NCBI GenBank assembly: GCA_014380825.1
Contig: JACMJD010000377.1
Span: 1-5,864, forward strand
Direction: 5' to 3'
Source: Phycisphaerae bacterium
GTDB taxonomy: Bacteria > Planctomycetota > Phycisphaerae > Tepidisphaerales > Tepidisphaeraceae
Length of the DNA: 5,864 nt
Shown: positions 1-5,589 of the stretch, piece after piece
How the letters are laid out: each line of letters begins with the position of its first letter
Position numbering within the stretch: the stretch's first letter is position 1
The notes under the pieces: generated by a model
The model's input: the letters and a program-made list of their open reading frames with translations, nothing else
The model's database searches: none
What the model was told of the DNA's origin: nothing
Made by a program: the position numbers and the translations under genes

Positions 1-204
1 AACGTAACGATTCCAGTTGGCGTTTCGGATGCCGGGAAAGACGTTGAAGTGACGATCGTTCCAGCCGGTGAGACCGCGCTCGTCAACGGTATTCCCCGCG
101 ACGAGTGGGTCGAACGCTTGAAGCGGACGGCGGGTAGCATCGATGATCCAACCTTTTTTCGTCCTGCCCAACCTCCGTTTGAGCCGCGCAGGGATCTGGA
201 TTGA
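1..204 (+). CDS. Antitoxin-like protein partnered with a PIN toxin, 3' part only
   Basis: The frame is open from base 1 to the TGA at 202-204 and gives 67 residues; the true start lies to the left of the window. The visible protein has a short beta-rich beginning (NVTIPVGVSDAGKDVEVTIV), a helix-like middle (RDEWVERLKRTAGS) and a proline- and acid-rich tail with the pattern DDPTFFRPxQPPFExRxDLD. This layout, a strand-rich or DNA-binding head, then an 'EEW...AGS' helix and an extended charged C-terminus that can wrap a toxin, resembles antitoxins encoded just upstream of PIN-domain toxins. I infer that it neutralises the next gene product and may repress the operon. Its stop overlaps the toxin's TTG start, which supports co-translation. 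The DNA-binding class cannot be named because the N-terminus is missing. Confidence 0.6.
   Translation, partial: NVTIPVGVSDAGKDVEVTIVPAGETALVNGIPRDEWVERLKRTAGSIDDPTFFRPAQPPFEPRRDLD
190..194 (+). promoter_or_regulatory. Ribosome binding site supporting the TTG start of vapC
   Basis: AGGGA lies 6 bases before the TTG at 201 and within the end of the antitoxin-like gene. It is what decides the non-ATG start, because the toxin has no ATG near its N-terminus. Confidence 0.5.
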
Positions 205-611
205 CTTTCCTTCTGGACACCAACATCTGCGTCGAACACTTGCGCCGACGCGGACCAAGTGTGCTGGAGCGACGTGTTTCTTCTATAGATCCAAACCAGA
301 TCGCAATCTGCTCCGTAGTCCTAGCCGAGTTGCTTGTTGGGGCCTATCGCTCGGACCAGCGCGAAAAGAACTTTGCGGACATCAAAGAACTTCAGAAGCT
401 GTTCCAGTCGCTTCCTTTTGACGATTCAGCCGCCTCAGAGTTTGCCGACATCGGCGCAGGCCTGATTCGGCGCGGAAAGAAGATCGGTCACAATGTCCTA
501 ATGATCGCCGCAATCGCACGATCCGCAGCGCTCATCGTCGTCACACACAACTCGCACGAGTTCGATCGTGTGGCGAACCTCAAATGTGAAGATTGGCAGA
601 CCGCTCCATGA
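201..611 (+). CDS. vapC: VapC-type PIN-domain ribonuclease toxin with an altered active site
   Basis: The 136-residue protein has the usual length and layout of VapC toxins, Mg-dependent RNases that cut tRNA or rRNA. The first acidic motif is LLDTN (D6), the second is AELLVGA (E43), and the final block THNSHEF with T115 and N117 matches the VTNNxxEF element of the tRNA-fMet-type VapC group. It ends with the typical ...CEDW. The third acidic position, normally D in IGxxDLLIAA, reads IGHNVLMIAA, so V99 (codon GTC, 495-497) replaces the metal-binding Asp. The His that often follows (IAAHA) is Ile here. The start is TTG: an AGGGA site at 190-194 lies 6 bases upstream, the TTGA overlaps the upstream stop, and the DTN motif falls at the usual distance. 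The gene overlaps the threonine aldolase start by 4 bases. Family assignment is secure; activity is doubtful. Confidence 0.85.
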   Translation: MTFLLDTNICVEHLRRRGPSVLERRVSSIDPNQIAICSVVLAELLVGAYRSDQREKNFADIKELQKLFQSLPFDDSAASEFADIGAGLIRRGKKIGHNVLMIAAIARSAALIVVTHNSHEFDRVANLKCEDWQTAP

Positions 612-1645
612 TCAACCTGTTCTCCGACACCCAAACCAAGCCTTCCCACGCCATGCGCCGCGCGATGGCCGAGGCTGAGGTTGGCGACGAGCAGCGCCGC
701 CAAGATCCGACCGTCATCAGGCTGGAAGAGATGACCGCCAGGATGCTCGGCAAGGAAGCGGGATTGTTTCTTCCGTCCGGCACGATGTGCAACATGATCG
801 CGATCAAGGCGCACACGCAGCCGGGCGATGCGATTCTTGGCGATCGGATGTGTCACATCCTGCGGGCCGAGCTGGGTGGCGCGGCGTTTCATAGCGGCGT
901 GACGATGGATCAGATCGATGGCGAGCGCGGGATCTTCACGGCCGAGCAAGTCGAAGAAGGCTTCAAGCGCGTCTCGTACTACAGCCCGCCGGTCACGCTG
1001 GTCTGCGTCGAAAACACGCACAACTACGGCGGCGGCACGGTCTGGCCGATCAAGCAGTTGCGCGAAGTGGGCGAGCTGGCACATCGAGTCAATCGCAAGA
1101 CGCATATGGACGGCGCCCGGTTGTTCAACGCCAGCGTGGCCGCGCGTGTCAGCGCGAAAGACTACGCCGACTGCGTCGACTCGACGTGGATTGACTTGAG
1201 CAAAGGCCTTGGCTGCCCGGTTGGCGCGGTGCTCGTCGGAACCAAAGCGTTCATCGAGAAATGCCGCCGCCTCAAGCATGTGTTCGGCGGCGCGATGCGC
1301 CAAGCGGGAATCATCGCCGCGGCCGGCGTGTACGCGCTCGAGCACAACATCGAACGTCTTGCTGAAGATCACGCGAACGCGAAGTTGCTCGCCCGCAGCC
1401 TATCGCAAATCTCCGGCATCAAGCTCGACCCGCCTGGCGAGCCGCAGACGAACATCATTTACTTCGACACTCGCGGCGCGGGAATGACCAACACCGAGTT
1501 CATCGAAGCGATGGAACAACAAGACATCAGCATGAGCGCCATCGGCCAGTTCGTGCGCGCGGTGACGCACCTGGATGTTTCGCGTCCCGATTGCGAGCGG
1601 GCGATGGACGTCGCGCGTCAAGTTGTGGCAGGCACGTCTCGATAG
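608..1645 (+). CDS. ltaE: Low-specificity L-threonine aldolase
   Basis: This 345-residue PLP enzyme of fold type I splits L-threonine or L-allo-threonine into glycine and acetaldehyde in the cytosol. Visible family marks are the N-terminal INLFSDTQTKP and EVGDEQRRQDPTV blocks, the phosphate-binding loop LPSGTMCN (S57-T59), H83 in the region that stacks on the PLP ring, ENTHNYGGG (E135), HMDGARLFNA with D168 and R171, and DLSKGLGCPVGAVLVG with K199 as the Schiff-base lysine. All expected catalytic residues are present and the length is normal. I chose the ATG at 608 rather than the in-frame TTG at 593 because it forms an ATGA overlap with the vapC stop and begins the protein where family members usually begin. 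No clear ribosome binding site precedes it, so translation probably depends on coupling to the toxin gene. The product may supply glycine or recycle threonine. Confidence 0.93.
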   Translation: MINLFSDTQTKPSHAMRRAMAEAEVGDEQRRQDPTVIRLEEMTARMLGKEAGLFLPSGTMCNMIAIKAHTQPGDAILGDRMCHILRAELGGAAFHSGVTMDQIDGERGIFTAEQVEEGFKRVSYYSPPVTLVCVENTHNYGGGTVWPIKQLREVGELAHRVNRKTHMDGARLFNASVAARVSAKDYADCVDSTWIDLSKGLGCPVGAVLVGTKAFIEKCRRLKHVFGGAMRQAGIIAAAGVYALEHNIERLAEDHANAKLLARSLSQISGIKLDPPGEPQTNIIYFDTRGAGMTNTEFIEAMEQQDISMSAIGQFVRAVTHLDVSRPDCERAMDVARQVVAGTSR

Positions 1646-1687
1646 CTGCATCCCGCGTCTGTATTCACAAACTGCATCGCCCCGGCT

Positions 1688-1706
1688 CGCGACGCGTTGC
1701 GTCGCG
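1688..1706 (+). repeat. GC-rich 8-bp hairpin between ltaE and lpdA
   Basis: CGCGACGC (1688-1695) and GCGTCGCG (1699-1706) are perfect inverted copies around a 3-base loop. No T-run follows, so it is not a standard intrinsic terminator. It lies 42 bases after the ltaE stop and 28 bases before the lpdA start, and could be a Rho-linked or mRNA-processing structure. Function is unproven. Confidence 0.45.
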
Positions 1707-1734
1707 GCTATCCGGACATAGAATTCCTCAACCA

Positions 1735-3138
1735 ATGACTGAAAACAATTCTTCTTTTGATCTCATCGTGATCGGTGCCGGCCCCGGTGGATATGTGGCG
1801 GCCATTCGCGCTGCTCAGCTTGGCATGAAAGTCGCCTGCATCGAGCGCGAATTCCTGGGCGGCACGTGCCTGAACATCGGCTGCATCCCGAGCAAGGCGC
1901 TGCTCGATTCGTCCGAGCGCTATTACATCACCAAGAACCGGCTGGCCAAGCATGGGATTGAAGTCGGCGAGGTGAAGGTGAACCTCGGCCAGATGATGCA
2001 GCGCAAGGACGACGTTGTGAAAAGCCTCACCGGCGGCGTCGGGATGCTCTTCAAGAAGAACAAGATTGAACACCTCAAAGGCCAAGGCCGGATCACCGGG
2101 CCAAATTCGGTTGAAGTAAAGTCATCGGACGGCGCGACGAACAGTTACCGCGCCAAGCAGATTCTGATCGCAACCGGCAGCGCGCCGATCGAAATCCCGG
2201 ATTTGAAGTTCGACGAGAAGAACATTCTCTCCTCCACCGGCGCGCTGGCGCTGAAAGAGATCCCGAAGAAGATGATCGTCGTCGGCGCCGGATACATCGG
2301 TCTGGAGATGGGCAGCGTCTGGTCGCGACTCGGCACGGAAGTTCTCGTGCTCGAATTCCTGGATCGATGTCTCCCGCCGAGTGACAAGGAAATGGCGGCT
2401 GCGCTTCAGAAGTCGCTCGAGAAGCAGGGAATGAAATTCCGGTTCAGCACGGTCGCCGAGAGCGCCCAGGTGTCGGGCGACAAGGTGAAAGTGGACTGGA
2501 AGAGCGGTGATCAGACGGGAACCGAGGAAGTCGACAAGGTGCTCGTGTGCGTCGGCCGACGCCCGATCACCGATGGCCTGGGCTTGAATGAGGTCGGCGT
2601 GCAGATGGACAAGAAAGGTTTCATCACCGTCGATGAAACATACGCAACCAACGTCCCCACTATCTTCGCGATCGGCGACGTCATCGGCGGCGTGATGCTC
2701 GCGCACAAGGCCGAAGAGGAAGGCATCGCCGCCGTCGAGATTATGGCGGGCATGGCCGGCCACGTAAACTACCACGCGTGTCCGGGCGTTGTGTACACCC
2801 ATCCGGAACTGGCGCAGGTGGGCTTCAACGAAGAAGACGCCGCCAAGCGCGGGCCGATCAAGATTGGCAAGTTTCCGTTCATCGCCAACGGTCGCGCCAA
2901 GGGCATGGACGAAACCGAAGGCTTCGTGAAAATCATCGGCGACGCGCAGACGGACAAGATCCTCGGTGTCCATATCTTTGGCGCCCACGCCAGCGACATG
3001 ATCGCCGAAGCCGTCGTCGCGATCGAATTCGCCGCCAGTTGCGAAGATCTCGCCAGAACCTTCCACGCACATCCCACACTGCCGGAGGCGATCAAAGAGG
3101 CGGCGATGAATGTCGATAAGCACGCGATACATATCTAG
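1735..3138 (+). CDS. lpdA: Dihydrolipoyl dehydrogenase (E3 / glycine-cleavage L protein)
   Basis: The 467-residue flavoprotein reoxidises dihydrolipoyl groups with NAD+ for 2-oxo-acid dehydrogenase complexes or the glycine cleavage system. The order is complete: FAD GxGxxG at 14-19 (GAGPGG), the redox disulfide in GGTCLNIGCIPSK (C45, C50), NAD-binding GAGYIG at 184-189, the second FAD motif AIGDV (G314, D315), and the C-terminal dimer-interface FHAHPTLPE with catalytic H446 and E451. The length is standard. The frame stays open upstream to about 1591, but the ATG at 1735 gives the usual short lead before the FAD motif. No convincing ribosome binding site is visible before it. No E1 or E2 gene lies beside it, so this copy probably serves complexes encoded elsewhere. 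The aldolase upstream makes glycine, which suits an L-protein role, but this is inference. The stop codon touches a large inverted repeat. Confidence 0.96.
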   Translation: MTENNSSFDLIVIGAGPGGYVAAIRAAQLGMKVACIEREFLGGTCLNIGCIPSKALLDSSERYYITKNRLAKHGIEVGEVKVNLGQMMQRKDDVVKSLTGGVGMLFKKNKIEHLKGQGRITGPNSVEVKSSDGATNSYRAKQILIATGSAPIEIPDLKFDEKNILSSTGALALKEIPKKMIVVGAGYIGLEMGSVWSRLGTEVLVLEFLDRCLPPSDKEMAAALQKSLEKQGMKFRFSTVAESAQVSGDKVKVDWKSGDQTGTEEVDKVLVCVGRRPITDGLGLNEVGVQMDKKGFITVDETYATNVPTIFAIGDVIGGVMLAHKAEEEGIAAVEIMAGMAGHVNYHACPGVVYTHPELAQVGFNEEDAAKRGPIKIGKFPFIANGRAKGMDETEGFVKIIGDAQTDKILGVHIFGAHASDMIAEAVVAIEFAASCEDLARTFHAHPTLPEAIKEAAMNVDKHAIHI

Positions 3139-3217
3139 AGGTCAGAGTTCAGAGTTCAGAGGTCAGGAGATTCGGGACGCAGGTCCGTTTTTGTCTGAAC
3201 TCTGAACTCTGACCTCT
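3137..3217. repeat. 24-bp perfect inverted repeat built from 7-base tandem units
   Basis: The left arm (3137-3160) and right arm (3194-3217) are exact reverse complements over 24 bases around a 33-base centre. Each arm is an array of heptamers: TCAGAGT at 3142 and 3149, TCAGAGG at 3156 and TCAGGAG at 3163 on the left; TCTGAAC at 3194 and 3201, TCTGACC at 3208 and TCTGAAC at 3215 on the right. The arm starts on the last two bases of the lpdA stop. In RNA it would form a very stable stem and may protect or terminate the lpdA transcript, but no T-run follows the right arm. It looks like a dispersed, self-complementary repeat. Confidence 0.85.
3175..3192 (+). terminator. Possible small terminator inside the repeat loop
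   Basis: GGAC (3175-3178) can pair with GTCC (3183-3186) over a 4-base loop, followed by G and five T (3188-3192). The stem is only 4 bp, so this is weak. It would compete with the large heptamer stem that surrounds it. Confidence 0.2.
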
Positions 3218-3276
3218 GAACTCTCTTCCGGCACTCCCTTTGCTCATCAATTCCTAAGGCGACACTTCGGTTCGTT

Positions 3277-3298
3277 GAGACGTTCAGGGGACCGTCTC
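3277..3298 (+). repeat. Short inverted repeat in the leader of the stress operon
   Basis: GAGACG (3277-3282) and CGTCTC (3293-3298) form a 6-bp dyad around 10 bases, about 50 bases before the stress-protein start. It could be an operator or a leader hairpin. I could not identify a clear -10/-35 pair around it. Confidence 0.3.
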
Positions 3299-3304
3299 TG
3301 CGGC

Positions 3305-3388
3305 GATTTGTCCGCTTTCGCCCGAATTCGTTTGCAAGGAGAGCAACATGGCAACGACTGCTAAATCACCCGAAAGCGCGGACAAATC
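3305..3388 (+). promoter_or_regulatory. Long-range stem enclosing RBS and start codon of the stress gene
   Basis: GATTTGTCCGCTTTCG (3305-3320) is complementary to CGAAAGCGCGGACAAATC (3371-3388) except for a 2-base bulge, giving 16 base pairs. The 50-base loop between the arms contains the AAGGAG site and the ATG. The right arm falls in codons 8-14 of the coding sequence. Such a stem could present or restrict the initiation region, for example as a temperature- or factor-sensitive switch for a stress gene. The pairing is seen directly; regulation is inferred. Confidence 0.45.
3336..3341 (+). promoter_or_regulatory. Strong ribosome binding site of the stress-protein gene
   Basis: AAGGAG lies 6 bases before the ATG at 3348. 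The next gene carries the same hexamer at the same spacing, so both genes of this unit have near-consensus sites, unlike ltaE and lpdA. Confidence 0.8.
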
Positions 3389-3923
3389 CAATGTGCCGAC
3401 GATGGTCGGGATTTTCGATGATCGCTTGGCCGCTGAACGTGCGGTTGACGAGTTGACCCAATCCGGATTTAACAAGGATCAGGTCGGCTTCGTCCTGCGC
3501 GGAAGCGATGTCACGAGTGGCGGGATGCTGACGGACACCGTTGGCGCCAAGGACGGCAAAGGCGCAGTCACCGGCGCGGTGACCGGTGCCTTGGCTGGCG
3601 GGCTGACCGCGGCGGCGGTCACCGCGCTCATCCCCGGCGTGGGACCGATTCTGGCCGCGGGAACGCTGGCGATGTTCTTCGGGTACGCCGCCGCCGGCGC
3701 TGCGATTGGCGGAATCTTTGGCGCTCTCACTGGTCTGGGCATCAGCGAAGATGAAGCTCGTTACTACGAGAAAGCATTTACCGAAGGCAAGGCGCTGGTG
3801 GCCGTGAAGCCGGGAACTCGCGCGGCGGAGGCCGGTCAAATCCTCCGTCGGCATGGTGGATACGATCTGCAAAACCAGACCGACAGTTCAATCCCGACCA
3901 CCGGCATCTTCAGCGAACCATAA
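3348..3923 (+). CDS. General stress protein 17M-like (YflT-type) membrane protein
   Basis: The 191-residue protein has a split layout. An N-terminal beta-alpha block VGIFDDRLAAERAVDELTQSGFNKDQVGFVLR (about 20-51) is followed by a glycine-zipper hydrophobic stretch (about 73-131, with GAVTGAVTGALAGG, ALIPGVGPILAAG and AAAGAAIGGIFGALTGLG), then a second block EDEARYYEKAFTEGKALVAV...AGQILRRHGGYD (about 134-173). This matches the heat- or salt-induced GSP17M/YflT family, in which a low-complexity glycine- and alanine-rich insert separates two halves of one small fold. The insert could form one or two membrane hairpins. The biochemical role of the family is unknown; it is linked to general stress in bacteria. 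It has an AAGGAG site 6 bases upstream and sits 30 bases before a BON-domain gene, most likely in one transcript. A leader stem spans its start. Confidence 0.78.
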   Translation: MATTAKSPESADKSNVPTMVGIFDDRLAAERAVDELTQSGFNKDQVGFVLRGSDVTSGGMLTDTVGAKDGKGAVTGAVTGALAGGLTAAAVTALIPGVGPILAAGTLAMFFGYAAAGAAIGGIFGALTGLGISEDEARYYEKAFTEGKALVAVKPGTRAAEAGQILRRHGGYDLQNQTDSSIPTTGIFSEP

Positions 3924-3941
3924 CAACGCGACTCGGAACGT

Positions 3942-3947
3942 AAGGAG
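3942..3947 (+). promoter_or_regulatory. Ribosome binding site of the BON-domain gene
   Basis: AAGGAG lies 6 bases before the ATG at 3954, inside the 30-base gap after the stress-protein stop. It supports that start and separate initiation within a shared mRNA. Confidence 0.8.
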
Positions 3948-3953
3948 ACGATC

Positions 3954-4943
3954 ATGGCACAGCGACCTCAACGAAATTCGCGCGGGCAGTTTCTGCCCCA
4001 ATCTCAACAGTCCCGCGGGTCTTACCGATCGCAACAAGCCCGAACTGCGACCAATCGTTCGCAACGCTCGTGTGGCAGCGCGACGGGCGCGGTCCTTTCG
4101 CTGCTGGCCGGTGCGGGTGTTGGCGTGGCGATGATGTATTTGTTCGATCCGGAAGAAGGCGAACAGCGAAGAAGACGCTTGGCCAATCGGTCGGCGCAGT
4201 TGTTGGAGTCCTCAAAAGACTTGGCCTACGAAACCGCGCAAACGGGGAGCAGTGCAGCCCAATCGATCGGTTCGCGTATCGCCGGCGCCGCATCGCATGT
4301 GGCTGGATTGGCAACAGACTATGGGTCGCGCGCAGCATCGCACCTTTCTACCGGCGGCGTCGACCTCGTTGAGCGCGCCAGAGAAAGCCTGCCAAGTCTC
4401 ACCGGCCTGCGCGAATCTGCCAGCGACGCGAAACATCGCGTGAACCTGGCGCTGGGTCGCGAGAAGGAACACCATTACGTTGGCCAGACTGCTTGTGCCG
4501 TCGGTTCGCTGGCGCTGGGCGCCGGGTTGCTTTGGATGTTCGATCCGCGTCTCGGACGATCGCGCCGCACCTGGCTCCGCGACAAGGGCATGCACTGGAT
4601 GCGAGAAAGCGGCGACTTCTTCCGCTATGCCGGCACCCACGCCGCCAACCGCATCCGCGGAACGGTGGCCGAGACGCGCGGGTACTTCCGAGGAAATGAA
4701 CCAGTCGATGATGCGAAACTGTCCGCCCGCATTCGCTCTGAGCTCGGGCGGGTGGTCGAGGACGCCCACGCTGTTGAGGTCGTCGCGCAAGATGGTTACA
4801 TCACCCTGCGCGGCACGGCCGACGGCGCGGAAATCACGTCCGTCGCCAGCCTCATCCTCGGCATTCGCGGCGTGCGGGGCTTCGACAACCAGCTGCGCGC
4901 CCACGGCAACCCCACGTCGGCGACTCAATCGTCGCCGGTGTGA
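3954..4943 (+). CDS. BON-domain membrane protein with duplicated hydrophobic/FDPxxGxxRR module
   Basis: The 329-residue protein starts with a basic, Ser/Gln/Arg-rich tail (1-40). A hydrophobic segment (about 43-63) ends in FDPEEGEQRR (64-73), and a second one (about 178-195) ends in FDPRLGRSRR (196-205), so the motif FDPxxGxxRR occurs twice, 132 residues apart. Between them lies an Ala/Ser-rich, probably helical stretch (80-165). The C-terminal BON domain (about 252-317) shows DDAKLSARIRSEL, then VEVVAQDGYITLRGTAD and a final GIRGVRGFDNQL. BON domains are about 60-residue modules that bind phospholipid or other envelope components, as in OsmY. Hydrophobic segment plus FDPxxG plus BON is a familiar arrangement; the extra N-terminal copy is less usual. 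No signal peptide cleavage site is evident. It is likely an envelope stress protein co-expressed with the upstream gene, and a terminator follows. Confidence 0.8.
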   Translation: MAQRPQRNSRGQFLPQSQQSRGSYRSQQARTATNRSQRSCGSATGAVLSLLAGAGVGVAMMYLFDPEEGEQRRRRLANRSAQLLESSKDLAYETAQTGSSAAQSIGSRIAGAASHVAGLATDYGSRAASHLSTGGVDLVERARESLPSLTGLRESASDAKHRVNLALGREKEHHYVGQTACAVGSLALGAGLLWMFDPRLGRSRRTWLRDKGMHWMRESGDFFRYAGTHAANRIRGTVAETRGYFRGNEPVDDAKLSARIRSELGRVVEDAHAVEVVAQDGYITLRGTADGAEITSVASLILGIRGVRGFDNQLRAHGNPTSATQSSPV

Positions 4944-4980
4944 GCTCGCACGCTCAGGCAAGATTCGAGATTTGTAAGAT

Positions 4981-5023
4981 CGAGGCGGTGATTGATGACA
5001 TCAATCACCGCCTCGCTTCTTTT
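4981..5023 (+). terminator. Strong intrinsic terminator of the stress operon
   Basis: CGAGGCGGTGATTGAT (4981-4996) and its exact complement (5000-5015) form a 16-bp stem with a 3-base loop, followed by CTTCTTTT. It starts 37 bases after the BON-gene stop and is oriented for plus-strand transcription. The reverse side lacks a T-run, so termination is probably one-directional. Confidence 0.9.
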
Positions 5024-5589
5024 CGCACCGGCCTAACGCATGGCCCGGCCGACAGTTGGGCCAGTCGCGGAAATCCTCGCGGATTTCGGTTCACTCGAAC
5101 GTAAACGTTGACGTAGAATCATCGCATCGCCACGCGGTCTACGCGTGCTCGCGGCGGGCTCGCCAACGATCCACCGGCGAACGCTCGCATCACTCGCCAA
5201 TATCCAGATTCACGTCCCACTTACCCACCGGAGAACCATGCGATAGCGCGAAAATTGTGTCGACAACGAAGCCGTTCAGGGACAATGCAACTGTTTGTAC
5301 AACACACGCAGCGGCAGACAGTTACAAACGAATCGTGCTCTGGGGAGGTGAAAGAGGAGCATCGAATCCAGCGGAACGAAGCCGTTTTGCAAGCGGACCC
5401 AAAAACCAGGTGCGAGACACTTGCCGACAGGCTTTTCTCGGACCCTGCGGCACTGGAAACGGGCCACTGTCACGAGTAAGGTTCGGTCGATAAATAAGAT
5501 CGATTCGCACCCGTGCGCGACGGGCAACAACGCGCCGGTTCGCGACGTACTAAAAACCAGATTACGCACGCACAAGCGCGGGAAGATCT
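5024..5589. other. 566-base gap without a credible gene; several short hairpins and repeats
   Basis: I see no coding frame with protein-like composition; the open frames here start at weak codons and are rich in Arg, Ser, His and Cys. Visible structure includes TGGCCC/GGGCCA (5041-5063), GAAATCC/GGATTTC around TCGC (5070-5087), CACGCG/CGCGTG (5131-5147), GGCG/CGCC (5153-5164), GTTTGTA/TACAAAC (5293-5329) and CCCGT/ACGGG (5510-5524). AACGAAGCCGTT occurs at 5265 and 5375, and AAAAACCAG at 5401 and 5552. It probably holds the promoter and leader of the glycosyltransferase gene. No tRNA, 6S, SRP, RNase P or tmRNA core is recognisable. Confidence 0.5.

Noticed and set aside
143..421. Plus-strand frame overlapping the antitoxin end and vapC
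   Set aside because: It is out of frame with both the antitoxin-like tail and the PIN domain, and its product lacks any motif.
488..1372. Long open frame on the minus strand opposite ltaE (294 codons)
   Set aside because: It mirrors a high-GC gene with intact threonine aldolase motifs. Its product is Arg/Ala/His/Asp-rich with no recognisable domain.
1591..1734. Upstream extension of lpdA
   Set aside because: The frame is open, but the extension overlaps ltaE, is Arg/Ser-rich and would put 48 unrelated residues before the standard N-terminus.
2122..3132. Long open frame on the minus strand opposite lpdA (336 codons)
   Set aside because: It is the antisense shadow of a complete dihydrolipoyl dehydrogenase, and its composition reflects the codon bias of that gene.
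3137..3230. CRISPR-like array
   Set aside because: The repeated units are 7 bases and contiguous, without spacers, and the two arrays face each other. This is a tandem/inverted repeat.
4212..4961. Open frame on the minus strand opposite the BON-domain gene (249 codons)
   Set aside because: The sense gene has a ribosome binding site, a BON domain and a downstream terminator; the antisense product shows no domain and starts within the spacer.
5360..5375. Possible tRNA T-arm (ATCGAATCC)
   Set aside because: No flanking T-stem, anticodon arm or acceptor pairing could be found around it.
5056..5493. Plus-strand open frame of 145 codons in the right-hand gap
   Set aside because: It starts at a TTG inside a hairpin, has no ribosome binding site, and encodes an Arg/Ser/His-rich sequence without domain-like pattern. 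It is most likely chance.
5276..5575. Minus-strand open frame of 99 codons in the right-hand gap
   Set aside because: No recognisable family, no convincing ribosome binding site, and rival frames overlap it on both strands. It cannot be supported.
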